Shown: positions 24,305 through 32,289, counted from the stretch's first letter. The stretch: 32,289 nucleotides of DNA from Tropicimonas sp. IMCC6043 (GCF_004146235.1 NZ_SELO01000041.1:1-32289), one strand, 5' to 3'. A program made the numbers and translations. Notes: generated from the letters alone by a model not told the origin.

Positions 24305-25237
24305 ATGAGCAGTTAGGCCCCGACGAAGTACAAGACCACGAACTGGTCGGCTTATAACGTAGCGTTACGGCAACGCGGATCGCTGACGATCTGGTTTGAT
24401 CCCGACATGGTGTGGAAGCCCCCACCGGCTGGAAAGCGAGGGAGGCATCCGAGCTTCAGCGATGCCGCGATCCAAACCTGCCTGACGCTGAAGGTGCTGT
24501 TCAGCATGCCATTGCGACAGACGACCGGCTTCGTGGAAAGCCTTCTTCGGTTGGTCGGACTGGACTGGACCGTGCCGGACTTCAGCACCCTATGCCGCCG
24601 ACAGCGGAAGCTGAATGTGAGTATTCCGTACTGTGGCGGCACGGGCCCGCTGAACCTCCTGATCGACAGCACCGGCATCAAGGCCGAGGGAGAAGGGGAA
24701 TGGAACGCTCGCAAGCACGGCGGCCCCAAGCAGCGCATCTGGCGCAAGATACACATCGGAATTGACGAAGAAACTCTGGAGGTGCGGGCCATCGAGGTCA
24801 CCGGCAGCAACATCGGCGATGCCCCCATTCTGCCTGAACTCTTGGACCAGATCCCGGCAGACGAGCAGATCGGTTCGGTGACTGCCGACGGCGCCTAGGA
24901 CACCCGCAAATGCCACGAAGCGATTGCCGCCCGCAGTGCCACTGCCGTCATCCCTCCGTGGAAAAATGCCAAGCCGTGGAAGCCAACCAGCCCAGGTGTA
25001 GTCGCACGCAACGAAGCCTTGCGCGCCTCGAAGTACCTGGGCCGCGCGCTCTGGCGGCGATGGAGCGGATACCACCGCCGGAGCCGCGTCGAGAGCAAGA
25101 TGAACTGCATCAAGCTTCTCGGCCAATCTCTCATGGCCCGAGACTTCGAGCGCCAGGTCGCCGAGCTGCAGGTGCGTATTGCCGTTCTGAACGGCTTCAC
25201 CGCCCTTGGTATACCCGTCACAGTGGCCGTAGCATAA
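24305..25237 (+). pseudogene. IS5-family transposase with two in-frame amber codons
   Basis: The DDE transposase reads from ATG 24305 to TAA 25237 (about 310 codons) without frameshift, but codon 4 (24314) and codon 198 (24896) are TAG. The second lies where relatives have Tyr (TADGA-stop-DTRKCHEAIAARS). The catalytic residues are otherwise present: D in LLIDSTGIK, D in TADGA and E in RSRVESKM. Both changes could be simple point mutations (AAG and TAC/TAT to TAG). The element is therefore probably immobile by its own enzyme. An internal start at 24407 would give a 163-residue truncated protein without the final Glu. Confidence 0.8.
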
Positions 25238-25271
25238 GTCCGTCCAGGGAAAGGGAAACCGAGCTCAGGCC

Positions 25272-25291
25272 CCTATTTGTGCAACAGCGCC
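25272..25291 (-). repeat. Right terminal inverted repeat of the IS5-family element
   Basis: This is the partner of the repeat at 24242-24261. Its reverse complement GGCGCTGTTGCACAAATAGG shares the perfect 12-bp core. Confidence 0.75.
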
Positions 25292-25329
25292 GGTACCTGT
25301 CTTACTGGTCCCCATCCGCAGGAGAAAAC

Positions 25330-26970
25330 ATGACGCATTTCGATCTGGGCACCTATGCCCGTGCAATCACCACATCCTCGCCCAACGCGCAGAAAGCCTT
25401 CAGCCAGGGACTTGTCTGGCTTTACGGCTACAATCACGAGGAGGCGGCCGCCTGTTTCGAGCGTGCGATTGCAAACGATCCCGGCTGTGGAATGGCGCAT
25501 TGGGGCGTCGCGTATGCCATCGGGCCCAACTACAACAAACCCTGGGAGTTCTTCGACGCCGACGAGCGTGCGACCACGTTGGAACGGGCTCACAAGGCCA
25601 TTTCAGACGCAAGGGCCCTGAAAGACAGTCTCACGCCGGTCGAAAACGCCCTGATCGAGGCGCTCGCCGACCGGTTTCCGACCGATCCGGAGATCGAGGA
25701 TTACGGCCCATGGAACGACGATTTCTCGGCCGCGATGGAGAAAGTATATGCGGCGTTTCCCAACGACCTCGACGTCGTCACGATCTACGCCGAAGCCCAT
25801 ATGAACCGGACGCCATGGTTGCTCTGGGACCTCAAGACCGGCAAGCCGGCAGAGAGTGCGACGACAGAGCGTGCGAAGGCGGCGCTGGAAAAGGCCTTTG
25901 ACCAACAGCCGGAAGCCTGGGAACACCCCGGCCTCCTGCACATGTACATCCATCTGATGGAGATGTCTCCGACGCCCGAGGCTGCCTTGCGCCATGGCGA
26001 CCGGCTGGCGGATCTAGTGCCGGACAGCGGCCACCTCGTTCACATGGCAACCCATATCGACGTGCTCTGCGGCGATTACCATAACGTCGTCTACAGGAAC
26101 CGGCGGGCGGCGGCCGTCGACCGGAAATTTGAGGCCTTTGCCGGGGCGCAGAACTTCTACACGATCTACCGCATTCACAACGTGCATTTCGAAGCCTACG
26201 GCGCGATGTTCCTCGGTCAGCCCGAGGTCGCTCTCGCGGCGTCGGAGGAGCTGATGAGAATGCTGCCCGACGAGGTCGTACGGTTCATGCCCGAACTCTT
26301 CGAGAGCTTCTACGGCAAGAAAATCCACGTCATGATCCGCTTCGGCCAGTGGCAGGCCATCCTCGATGAGCCATTCCCCGAGGATCGGACGCTCTATTGT
26401 TACACCACCGCCGCCATGCACCAGGCCCGGGCGATCGCCTTCGCCAATCTGGGTCGGAACGAGGATGCAGTGCGCGAGTGCGAGCTGGCGGTGACGGCCC
26501 GGAAGGCAGTGCCCGAGGAGTGGCTCGTCTTCAACAATACCTGCGAGGATGTGCTGCTTATCGGCGAAGCGATGATGGACGGCGAGGTGTCCTACAAGGC
26601 CGGGCGCATCGAGGAGGGCCTCGCCCATCTGCGGCGTTCGGTGGAACTGGACGACAGCCTGATCTATGACGAGCCTTGGGGGTGGATGCAGCCGACGCGC
26701 CACGCCCTCGGAGCTCTTCTGATGGACGCCGGACAATACGAGGAGGCCGAGGCCGTTTATCGGGCCGATCTCGGTCTCGACAAAACGTTGCCGCGCGCCT
26801 GCCAGCATCCGCGCAACGTCTGGAGCCTTCACGGCCTCCATGAATGCCTGGTGCGTCGGGGTGAGCGTGTCGAAGCTTCACATATCCGCCTGCAACTCGA
26901 CCAGGCCGCCGCGCGCGCAACGGTGCCAATCCGCGCCTCCTGCTATTGTCGGAAGGCAGCCGCAGCCTGA
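25330..26970 (+). CDS. Large TPR-repeat protein of unknown function
   Basis: This 546-residue, probably cytoplasmic helical-repeat protein starts at ATG 25330, after GCAGGAG. TPR-like pairs are clear at residues 20-60 (AFSQGLVWLYGYNHEEAAACFERAIANDP, split here by eye) and near residues 420-500 (RIEEGLAHLRRSVEL, QYEEAEAVYRADL). Conserved-looking spots include AHWGVAYAIGPNYNKPW, HPGLLHMYIHLMEMS and HMATHID, rich in His, Trp and Tyr, which suggest a specific ligand or metal site rather than a plain scaffold. It has no signal peptide or membrane helix. Its promoter region was replaced by the IS element 38 bp upstream. A second, unlike TPR protein is convergent at 27179-28510. Confidence 0.85.
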   Translation: MTHFDLGTYARAITTSSPNAQKAFSQGLVWLYGYNHEEAAACFERAIANDPGCGMAHWGVAYAIGPNYNKPWEFFDADERATTLERAHKAISDARALKDSLTPVENALIEALADRFPTDPEIEDYGPWNDDFSAAMEKVYAAFPNDLDVVTIYAEAHMNRTPWLLWDLKTGKPAESATTERAKAALEKAFDQQPEAWEHPGLLHMYIHLMEMSPTPEAALRHGDRLADLVPDSGHLVHMATHIDVLCGDYHNVVYRNRRAAAVDRKFEAFAGAQNFYTIYRIHNVHFEAYGAMFLGQPEVALAASEELMRMLPDEVVRFMPELFESFYGKKIHVMIRFGQWQAILDEPFPEDRTLYCYTTAAMHQARAIAFANLGRNEDAVRECELAVTARKAVPEEWLVFNNTCEDVLLIGEAMMDGEVSYKAGRIEEGLAHLRRSVELDDSLIYDEPWGWMQPTRHALGALLMDAGQYEEAEAVYRADLGLDKTLPRACQHPRNVWSLHGLHECLVRRGERVEASHIRLQLDQAAARATVPIRASCYCRKAAAA

Positions 26971-27178
26971 CTGCAAGCGGAAACGAAGACAATTACGGTC
27001 GGCAAAAGCCGAGACCGCCTCCGCGACGTCGCGAGCAGTCCGGCTAACCGAGGGCGCGCGCGACAGCGAGCACGGCAACGGCCATGAGCTGCGCAGTGCC
27101 GCCATTCGCAGGAAACTGGACCGTGTCTGCTCAGCAGAGAAACCAGACCCTATTTGACGGCGCAAAGCGTTTGGACTT
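26971..27178. other. Convergent intergenic stretch
   Basis: About 210 bp between the two TPR genes contain no supported gene. A bulged hairpin at 26996-27017 (CGGTCGGC, AAAA loop, GCC-GA-GACCG) is the only structure seen and has no T-run. Confidence 0.4.
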
Positions 27179-28510
27179 TCACGCGGTAATTTCTTTCAAA
27201 CGCGCTTGCATAGGAACCGAGTGTGGTCGCTGGTCAAGGTACTCCGACAGCAGTCGCTTGGCCGTCCGAGGGCGGTCAGCAGCAATCGCACAATCGATGA
27301 GCAGTATCTCCAGCATGTCGCGCTGGGCGATGCTGCCGCCCATATTCTGAAAGTCGAACCTTACGTCATTCAGGATATCTGTTGCAGCCCCCATGTCTCC
27401 AGAAAGACGGGTGCATAGTGCATTGACAAGCGGGATCGTGAGGCGGGCACTCGCCTGCCGATCAAACGAGTTGCCTCCATGTGCGTATTCCCGCACGGCT
27501 TCGGAAAAACGGTGCAACGCCCCAACTTCGCCCGCCATTGCAAGTGCGATGGCCATGTGCACGTCAGAGAATATAAGCGCCCGGTCAACAGCTAGATGTC
27601 GCGTGTGCGCTAGCAACCGTTCCCAGCGTTCACCGCAGCCTCGCCCCGCGGCCTCCATCCGAAACAGAAGCGAAGCGCAGTTGGCCATCTCCAGATATCC
27701 CGCGCTGGATCGCGGCAGGAGAGTTTCGTCGAAATACTCGAAAACTCGTTCGAAATCATCTGCTTCGAATAAAAACAACGCCTCGTGCCACCAGAGGTGA
27801 TGCCGCATCGGTCCTCGATCCGACCAGTAGGACGGTGGCCTCTGCATCCACACGACACCTTCTTCGAGCCGTCCCTGCGCTTCCATAACATGGGCCACGG
27901 AATGGACGCTCCAAAGGTCATCTGGTTCCAACTCGGCGCCGCGTCTCCCTAGCGTCTCCGCGCGTTCGTAGTCTCCCGCCTCTTCTAGCCCCATGCAGGC
28001 CATTCCATATACAAAGCCTGCGCCCGGAATGCTTTCGTCCCAGTCACTAAGTGCTCGAGTCACCGTGGAGCGAAGTACGTCAGGTCGTCCGAAGAAGATC
28101 GCGCCAATATGCTGCAAACGTAGGGCGATGATGTCGTGCGGGTACTCCGTGACGATGTAGTCCAAGCGCCGTTGGACGCCAAGCATGTCATCACTAACCC
28201 ATCGCCCAAGCACATCTAGGAGCATTCGCTCCCGGGCATTAGTCTTCCCGAGCCGTGCCAACGCCTCTGCTCGGTCCTTTGCTTCCTTGGAATTAGGTAC
28301 GAGGGACTGTGAGCGCGCTAGAAGGAAAAGGAAGCCCTTGAGAACCCAAGCGCCGATACATTCCGAGTCGTCATTCAGAAGAGCATCCAGCCTTTCCATA
28401 GTATCGGCACGATAGGTCATAAACCGGTCTATGGCCGCGAAGAGTTGTTCCGATGACGAGGCATCACTAGACGTCCAAGCCACGCCACGACTGTCTTGAA
28501 ATTGGGGCAT
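27179..28510 (-). CDS. TTC38-like tetratricopeptide repeat protein
   Basis: This 443-residue helical-repeat protein resembles the TTC38 family, whose molecular function is not established. Typical blocks are LDYIVTEYPHDIIALRL, GMACMGLEEAGDYERAE, DLWSVHSVAHVMEAQGR, HHLWWHEALFLFE and the C-terminal MGGSIAQRDMLEILLID. ATG 28510 is preferred, with GGGAGG seven bases upstream; the frame is open to 28588. It looks less GC-rich than the sugar operons. It is separated by 450 bp from the divergent flavin monooxygenase. No signal peptide or membrane segment is seen. Confidence 0.85.
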   Translation of the reverse strand: MPQFQDSRGVAWTSSDASSSEQLFAAIDRFMTYRADTMERLDALLNDDSECIGAWVLKGFLFLLARSQSLVPNSKEAKDRAEALARLGKTNARERMLLDVLGRWVSDDMLGVQRRLDYIVTEYPHDIIALRLQHIGAIFFGRPDVLRSTVTRALSDWDESIPGAGFVYGMACMGLEEAGDYERAETLGRRGAELEPDDLWSVHSVAHVMEAQGRLEEGVVWMQRPPSYWSDRGPMRHHLWWHEALFLFEADDFERVFEYFDETLLPRSSAGYLEMANCASLLFRMEAAGRGCGERWERLLAHTRHLAVDRALIFSDVHMAIALAMAGEVGALHRFSEAVREYAHGGNSFDRQASARLTIPLVNALCTRLSGDMGAATDILNDVRFDFQNMGGSIAQRDMLEILLIDCAIAADRPRTAKRLLSEYLDQRPHSVPMQARLKEITA

Positions 28511-28581
28511 CGCTGCGCCTCCCAGAGTGGAGCGAACATAGCATATCTTGCTGCGCCAGCCGAATCCGCAAGCGCCACGAA

Positions 28582-28595
28582 ATACCAATAGGTAT
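28582..28595. promoter_or_regulatory. Short inverted repeat between the TTC38-like and monooxygenase genes
   Basis: ATACC, a 4-bp spacer AATA and GGTAT form a perfect palindrome 72 bp upstream of the TTC38-like start codon. It resembles a small regulator-binding site. The whole 28511-28959 region otherwise holds no supported gene. Confidence 0.3.
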
Positions 28596-28761
28596 GTCCA
28601 CTCAATCGTCCCGAACCGTTATCCGATGGTTTTCATCAGATGTCAGCAAGGTCGGCGAACTCCCCGTTCGATCCACCGATTGCACCGGTTTAGGCCATTG
28701 CCACCCGGACGACAGTTACCTGCGCTGAGCTGCCGGACATGACGCGTGAGTATTTCGCGTG

Positions 28762-28812
28762 TGCAGCATCATGGTCTGAACTGGAAGCCGCTATTCCTAC
28801 CCGGAGCGGCGA
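28762..28812 (+). repeat. Degenerate 51-bp dispersed repeat, copy A
   Basis: This copy aligns without gaps to 30451-30501 at 35 of 51 positions. The outer blocks TGCAGCATCAT and CCCGGAGCGGCGA are identical and separated by the same distance in both copies. It lies in the leader region of the first monooxygenase. Confidence 0.6.
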
Positions 28813-28959
28813 TTGGCCGTGAAGAGCCCCAAGCGAAAGTTCGGCACCCTCGCCTGCAAAGGGAAAGTGCCCGCGTTTGAAGGCAACACTTACCCGTCAA
28901 TTGAACGAGAAAAGGTGCTATCCTGCTGTCCGAGATCGTCGGATCATGGAGCTGGGCAC

Positions 28960-30201
28960 ATGAAGGACGGACGCACTCACTACGACGTGGTTGTGATCGG
29001 CGGGGGATGGGCCGGTATTGGCGTGAGCTACGCTTTGAAGGAAGCTGGCCTCAACCACATTGTGTTCGAGCGGTCGCGGATCTGTGAAACTTGGCGCACC
29101 CAAAGATGGTCTGCGTTCCGTATGAACACGCCGAATGTTCTGACGGTGATGCCGGGCGACAGTTACCAGGGAGACGACCCCGAGGGCTTCATGACATGCC
29201 AAGAATTCGTGGACATGGTCGAGGGTTTCGCCCGGCGCCATTCGCTTCCGGTCCGCACACGAACCGCGGTTCAGTCGGTTGAACGGCAAAACGGTGGTTT
29301 CGTTGTCGCCAGCGACGAAGGAACGATAACGGCTGATAATGTGGTGGCCGCAACCGGCAACCTAAATGTTCCTAGACGCCCTGACGGAGCGGCTGGTCTT
29401 TCGCCGGAGATCAACCAAATGGATGGCTCGGACTATCACGATACGCGCGCTCTGGCCGAAGGCGCGGTCTTGGTGGTCGGCTGCGGAAACTCCGGCGGCC
29501 AGATTGCCGAAGATATCGCGTTGGCAGGCCGGAAGGTATTTCTGTCCACCAGCAGGAATGGCCGGGTTCCCCGCAGATACCGTGGAAAGGACGTCATTCT
29601 GTGGCTGGTCGAAAATGGGCAAATGGCGCAACCACGGCCCCATGACGGTGGGCGCCCCCTGCTTGGTGCGACGCACACGATCTCGTTGCAATCTCTCAGC
29701 GCATTGGGGATCACGCTTCTGGGGCGTTTCGAGTCCGTGCTGCCGGACGGCACACTGACCTTCACTGATAGCCTTGCCGAGAGTCTGGAATATGGCAATG
29801 AAAATGCGCAAAGAGTTCGTGACGGAATAGATGCCTATATTGCAGAAAACGGCATTGACGCACCACCTGGCGCGCCGGATGCCGCCGAAACACTCGCGCC
29901 AGAACTGCCTGATCCGCCGATCCTACGGCTCGATCCGCAGGCTGAGGGCATTTCGACCGTCATCTGGTCGACGGGATTTATTGGCGACTTCTCCTGGCTG
30001 AAAGTTCCGGGTGCGCTCGACAATCGAGGACAGCCAATTGAAACGGGCTGCGTTTCGGTGCCTGGTGTATACTTCGCCGGTCTCGACTCCTCGGCGTCGC
30101 TGGCCGCCGGCACGATCCACGTCGTAGAGCAGGAGGCATACAAGATCGTCGATCACATTGTGTCCAAGAAAGCCGGCGAGGCACATTTACAGGTGACCTG
30201 A
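28960..30201 (+). CDS. Flavin-dependent monooxygenase-like NAD(P)/FAD oxidoreductase, copy 1
   Basis: This 413-residue protein has the two-dinucleotide layout of class B flavin monooxygenases (CzcO/YUCCA-like). FAD motif GGGWAG is at 14-19 and the NAD(P) motif VVGCGNSGGQ at 172-181. ETWRTQRWSAFRMNTPN and VIWSTGF (ATG-type motif) are also present. ATG 28960 follows GGAG; the frame is open to 28813. It is a clear paralogue of the convergent gene at 30575-31783: shared ETWRTQRW, MNTPN, EGFM, NLNVPR, RNGRVPRRYRG and GVYF-GLDS blocks. The likely reaction is oxygenation of a heteroatom or carbonyl substrate, unknown here. Confidence 0.88.
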   Translation: MKDGRTHYDVVVIGGGWAGIGVSYALKEAGLNHIVFERSRICETWRTQRWSAFRMNTPNVLTVMPGDSYQGDDPEGFMTCQEFVDMVEGFARRHSLPVRTRTAVQSVERQNGGFVVASDEGTITADNVVAATGNLNVPRRPDGAAGLSPEINQMDGSDYHDTRALAEGAVLVVGCGNSGGQIAEDIALAGRKVFLSTSRNGRVPRRYRGKDVILWLVENGQMAQPRPHDGGRPLLGATHTISLQSLSALGITLLGRFESVLPDGTLTFTDSLAESLEYGNENAQRVRDGIDAYIAENGIDAPPGAPDAAETLAPELPDPPILRLDPQAEGISTVIWSTGFIGDFSWLKVPGALDNRGQPIETGCVSVPGVYFAGLDSSASLAAGTIHVVEQEAYKIVDHIVSKKAGEAHLQVT

Positions 30202-30574
30202 GCTTCGGTTCGAGCGTCGGCTTTGTCCGCGTCCTCGAGCATGGTGCTGAGGGCGGCGCAGGGTCCGGTTCTCGGCAAGCAGCTGTGCATCGCGTGGGAG
30301 CGAAAGGTGACGCTGCTCGCGAAGCGATCGGCTGCAAAGTCGGCGAACTTGCCATTGGCGGCCGCGCCGGGCGAGACCGGCCCCCCCCTTGTCTAACAAG
30401 TTGGCTTTCTGCGCAGAGCCGACAATTGCACTACAGTGGGTTTTCGCCCATGCAGCATCATCCCGCACACCGGAAACTTCCACTTGTGCCCGGAGCGGCG
30501 AAGCGCTGAAACGAGCCCGAAACGGACCAGCGACGTCGACGTGTAATTGGCAGATGTCCAGGAGCCTCGTCGGG
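30202..30574. other. Intergenic stretch between convergent monooxygenases
   Basis: About 370 bp with no supported gene. It contains the second copy of the dispersed repeat and a run of eight C at 30381-30388. No obvious intrinsic terminator for either gene is visible. Confidence 0.4.
30451..30501 (+). repeat. Degenerate 51-bp dispersed repeat, copy B
   Basis: This is the partner of 28762-28812, in the same orientation, between the convergent monooxygenase genes. Identical end blocks of 11 and 13 bp flank a diverged middle. Confidence 0.6.
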
Positions 30575-31783
30575 TCAGGCGCGTTGCAGCTCTATGTGCG
30601 CAGCGACGCGTGCAGCCTCGCAGGATGCGCCCAAAACAGTCCCTGAGCGCTGCGTTTCCTTACTGTCGAGGCCGACGAAGTAGACGCCGGGCGCCGATAC
30701 CGATTTCTCCTGGATTGGCGTTCCATAAGCATCAACCGTTCCGGGAATTCTCAGCCAATCGAAATTGCCGCTGAGACCAGTCGCCCAGATCACACTGCTC
30801 ACCCCGCTTGCAATGAGATCAAGCTCGAGAAGAGGTGGCTCGGGGAACTTCGGCGACACGGTTTCCTCCGGATCGTCATCCGCCAGGGGTGCATCAATTC
30901 CCTCCCGTTCAATGTAGGCGTCGATCTTTTCCTTAACTCCAGCTGAAGTCTCATCGGCATAGGCAGCTGACTCCGCCAATGTATCATCAAACAGCAGTTT
31001 GCCCGAGGCCGTCGCATCGCGAACACGCCCGGTGACTGTCACGCCTTTCGCGCTCATTGATTGAAGAGTGATCGTCCGCTTTCGCCCAATCAACGCTCGG
31101 CCAGCATTCCCAGGCGGGCGGGGATTCTGATTTAGCTTGCTTTCGGTCATCCAAATAAAGAAATCCCGGCCCCGGTATCGGCGTGGAACTCTACCATTGC
31201 GGCCAGTCGAAAGGTAAACCCGCCGACCCGCCTCCATCAATTCCTCGGCGATCTGGCCGCCTGTGTCCCCACAGCCGACTACCACGACTGCCCCGTGCGG
31301 CAGTGCGGCGGCGCTTGTATACTCGACGCCATGTATCTGATAGATGGAGCTCGGGAGCTTCGAGGCAATCTTAGGAATGCGGGGGACATTCAGGTTACCC
31401 GCTGCAATCACGACCTTGTCGGCTATGACTACGCCCGACGTCGACTTCACTTGAAACCTATCGCCGATACGGCGGAGGTCTTCGACTGCGGTCTGCTCGT
31501 GCACTGGAAGGCGCCATCGGTCGGCATAGGTTTCGAGCATCTCAATGAACGACTGACAGCTCATAAACCCTTCGGGTTCTGACCCTTCATAACGGTCGCC
31601 AGGCAAAACGGTCAGGGCGTTTGGCGTGTTCATGTGAAAGGACTCCCATCTTTGAGTCCGCCACGTCTCTCCAACCCTGCCACGCTCCATCACGATGTGG
31701 CTAATCTTGGCGCGCATGAGCTCGTAACTGACGCTGAGACCGGCCCAACCCGCACCAACGACGACGACGTCATAGTGGTCCAT
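30575..31783 (-). CDS. Flavin-dependent monooxygenase-like NAD(P)/FAD oxidoreductase, copy 2
   Basis: This 402-residue paralogue of the copy at 28960 has FAD motif GAGWAG at residues 10-15 and NAD(P) motif VVGCGDTGGQ. It ends SGTVLGASCEAARVAAHI. ATG 31783 follows GGGGAGGG; the frame is open to 32077, but that part is antisense to the IS256-type transposase and is not real. The two copies differ in the region of about residues 225-300, so they may have different substrates. The start codon is about 110 bp from the transposase start codon on the other strand, so native upstream control may be lost. Confidence 0.88.
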   Translation of the reverse strand: MDHYDVVVVGAGWAGLSVSYELMRAKISHIVMERGRVGETWRTQRWESFHMNTPNALTVLPGDRYEGSEPEGFMSCQSFIEMLETYADRWRLPVHEQTAVEDLRRIGDRFQVKSTSGVVIADKVVIAAGNLNVPRIPKIASKLPSSIYQIHGVEYTSAAALPHGAVVVVGCGDTGGQIAEELMEAGRRVYLSTGRNGRVPRRYRGRDFFIWMTESKLNQNPRPPGNAGRALIGRKRTITLQSMSAKGVTVTGRVRDATASGKLLFDDTLAESAAYADETSAGVKEKIDAYIEREGIDAPLADDDPEETVSPKFPEPPLLELDLIASGVSSVIWATGLSGNFDWLRIPGTVDAYGTPIQEKSVSAPGVYFVGLDSKETQRSGTVLGASCEAARVAAHIELQRA

Positions 31784-31891
31784 CTGACCCTCCCCTGAGC
31801 TATGGCTGAAAATGGGTGATGGGGCCTGAGAAGGCGGCGTATCGTGGCGGGTGCTCAAGCCTGCCAGAACTTCCAGAAGGAACGATACGCC

Positions 31892-32289
31892 ATGAAAGAC
31901 GATACCACGATCACCCCGTTTCACCAGCCCGGTGCGATCCTCGATCCATTGACCGAGATTGCCCGCGACGGCGCTCGGCAGATGCTTGCCGCCGCGATCA
32001 GGTCGGAGGCGGTGAGCTTCGTCGCGCAGTTCAGCGAGGAGCGCCTGCCCGATGGGCGCCAACGCGTCGTTCATCACGGCGCCGGGCCGGAGCGAACCAT
32101 CCAGACTGGAATCGGACCGATCCCGGTGCAGCGACGGAAGGTGCGCGACCGCGCCTCCGACGTGCCGCCCGAGAAGAAGGTACGCTTCACCTCGAACATC
32201 CTGCCGCGGTGGGCGCGGCGGTCACGGAGCCTCGATGCCCTTCTGCCAGTCCTTTACTTGCGCGGCGTCTCCACCGGAGACTTTCAGGA
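31892..32289 (+). CDS. IS256-family transposase, partial (runs off the right edge)
   Basis: An open frame from ATG 31892, after AAGGAA, continues to the window edge for 132 codons without a stop. It reads MKDDTTITPFHQPG, LTEIARDGARQMLAAAIRSE, a basic linker RVVHHGAG, VRDRASDVPPEKKVRF, and LLPVLYLRGVSTGDF. This is the N-terminal half of Mutator/IS256-type transposases. The DDE catalytic residues lie beyond the window, so intactness cannot be judged. The left end of the element should lie between 31784 and 31890. Confidence 0.85.
   Translation, partial: MKDDTTITPFHQPGAILDPLTEIARDGARQMLAAAIRSEAVSFVAQFSEERLPDGRQRVVHHGAGPERTIQTGIGPIPVQRRKVRDRASDVPPEKKVRFTSNILPRWARRSRSLDALLPVLYLRGVSTGDFQ

Larger units (their letters stand above)
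24242..25291 (+). mobile_element. IS5-family insertion sequence
   Basis: The element is about 1,050 bp, bounded by 20-bp imperfect inverted repeats and carrying one transposase gene in the forward direction. No clear target-site duplication is visible at the two junctions, which suggests a deletion or recombination after insertion. It interrupts an SDR gene on the left. On the right it lies 38 bp upstream of the TPR gene start codon, so that gene's original promoter is probably gone. Confidence 0.8.

Noticed and set aside
24910-25329. Extension of the TPR protein upstream to 686 residues
   Set aside because: The extension reads the transposase gene and the right IS repeat out of frame. ATG 25330 follows a good ribosome site.
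31784-32077. N-terminal extension of the second monooxygenase to 500 residues
   Set aside because: It is antisense to the IS256-type transposase; the FAD motif sits at the usual distance from ATG 31783.
1-32289. rRNA, tRNA, CRISPR arrays, phage structural genes
   Set aside because: I looked for regularly spaced repeats, tRNA-like cloverleaf blocks and characteristic protein motifs and saw none. A covariance-model scan would be needed to exclude small RNAs.

Overview
The window is high-GC DNA from a bacterium that looks like an alphaproteobacterium, probably Rhodobacterales or a relative. The grounds are GC-rich third codon positions, sugar ABC operons with LacI control, IS5/IS6/IS256-type transposase genes and TTC38-like TPR proteins. 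This placement is an inference from style, not from a marker gene. No rRNA, tRNA or CRISPR array was seen.

Region 1 (about 0.2-6.2 kb) is a self-contained rare-sugar import unit. A LacI-type regulator and a divergent D-2-hydroxyacid dehydrogenase share a short promoter region that carries two matching 12-bp operators 21 bp apart. The regulator is followed by an AlsB/RbsB-like binding protein, a permease, a single-domain ATPase and a D-tagatose/D-allulose 3-epimerase family enzyme. The epimerase keeps every catalytic residue checked, at a constant offset from the Pseudomonas cichorii enzyme. Region 2 (6.2-8.1 kb) is a low-density patch with a rhomboid protease, a frameshifted IS6-type transposase remnant and structured intergenic DNA.

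Region 3 (8.1-23.0 kb) is a large carbohydrate island of at least five transcription units. A leftward operon encodes a MalK/UgpC-type ATPase, an SGNH hydrolase, a FucU-type mutarotase and a RbsK-type kinase. Divergent from it lie a large Tat-type solute-binding protein and two MalF/MalG-type permeases, so the two halves together make one complete importer. Converging on the permeases is a tightly coupled leftward operon: a BtpA/SgcQ protein, an M42 SgcX-like metallopeptidase homologue, an FGGY kinase and a phosphohexuloisomerase-like SIS protein. Next come an aldo-keto reductase (sugar 1-dehydrogenase type) and a lactonase-type amidohydrolase, then a leftward pair with a rhamnose-isomerase-like TIM barrel and a second RbsK-type kinase. 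Together they suggest import of a glycoside or oligosaccharide, release of a deoxy- or aldo-sugar, and parallel oxidative and kinase routes for it.

Region 4 (23.1-32.3 kb) is rearranged accessory DNA. It holds the orphan C-terminal tail of a TPR/adenylate-cyclase-type protein and a short-chain dehydrogenase cut at its nucleotide-binding motif by an IS5-family element. The transposase of that element carries two in-frame amber codons. Two TPR proteins follow, one of them TTC38-like, then two convergent paralogous flavin monooxygenases, and finally the start of an IS256-family transposase that runs off the right edge. A degenerate 51-bp repeat flanks the first monooxygenase.
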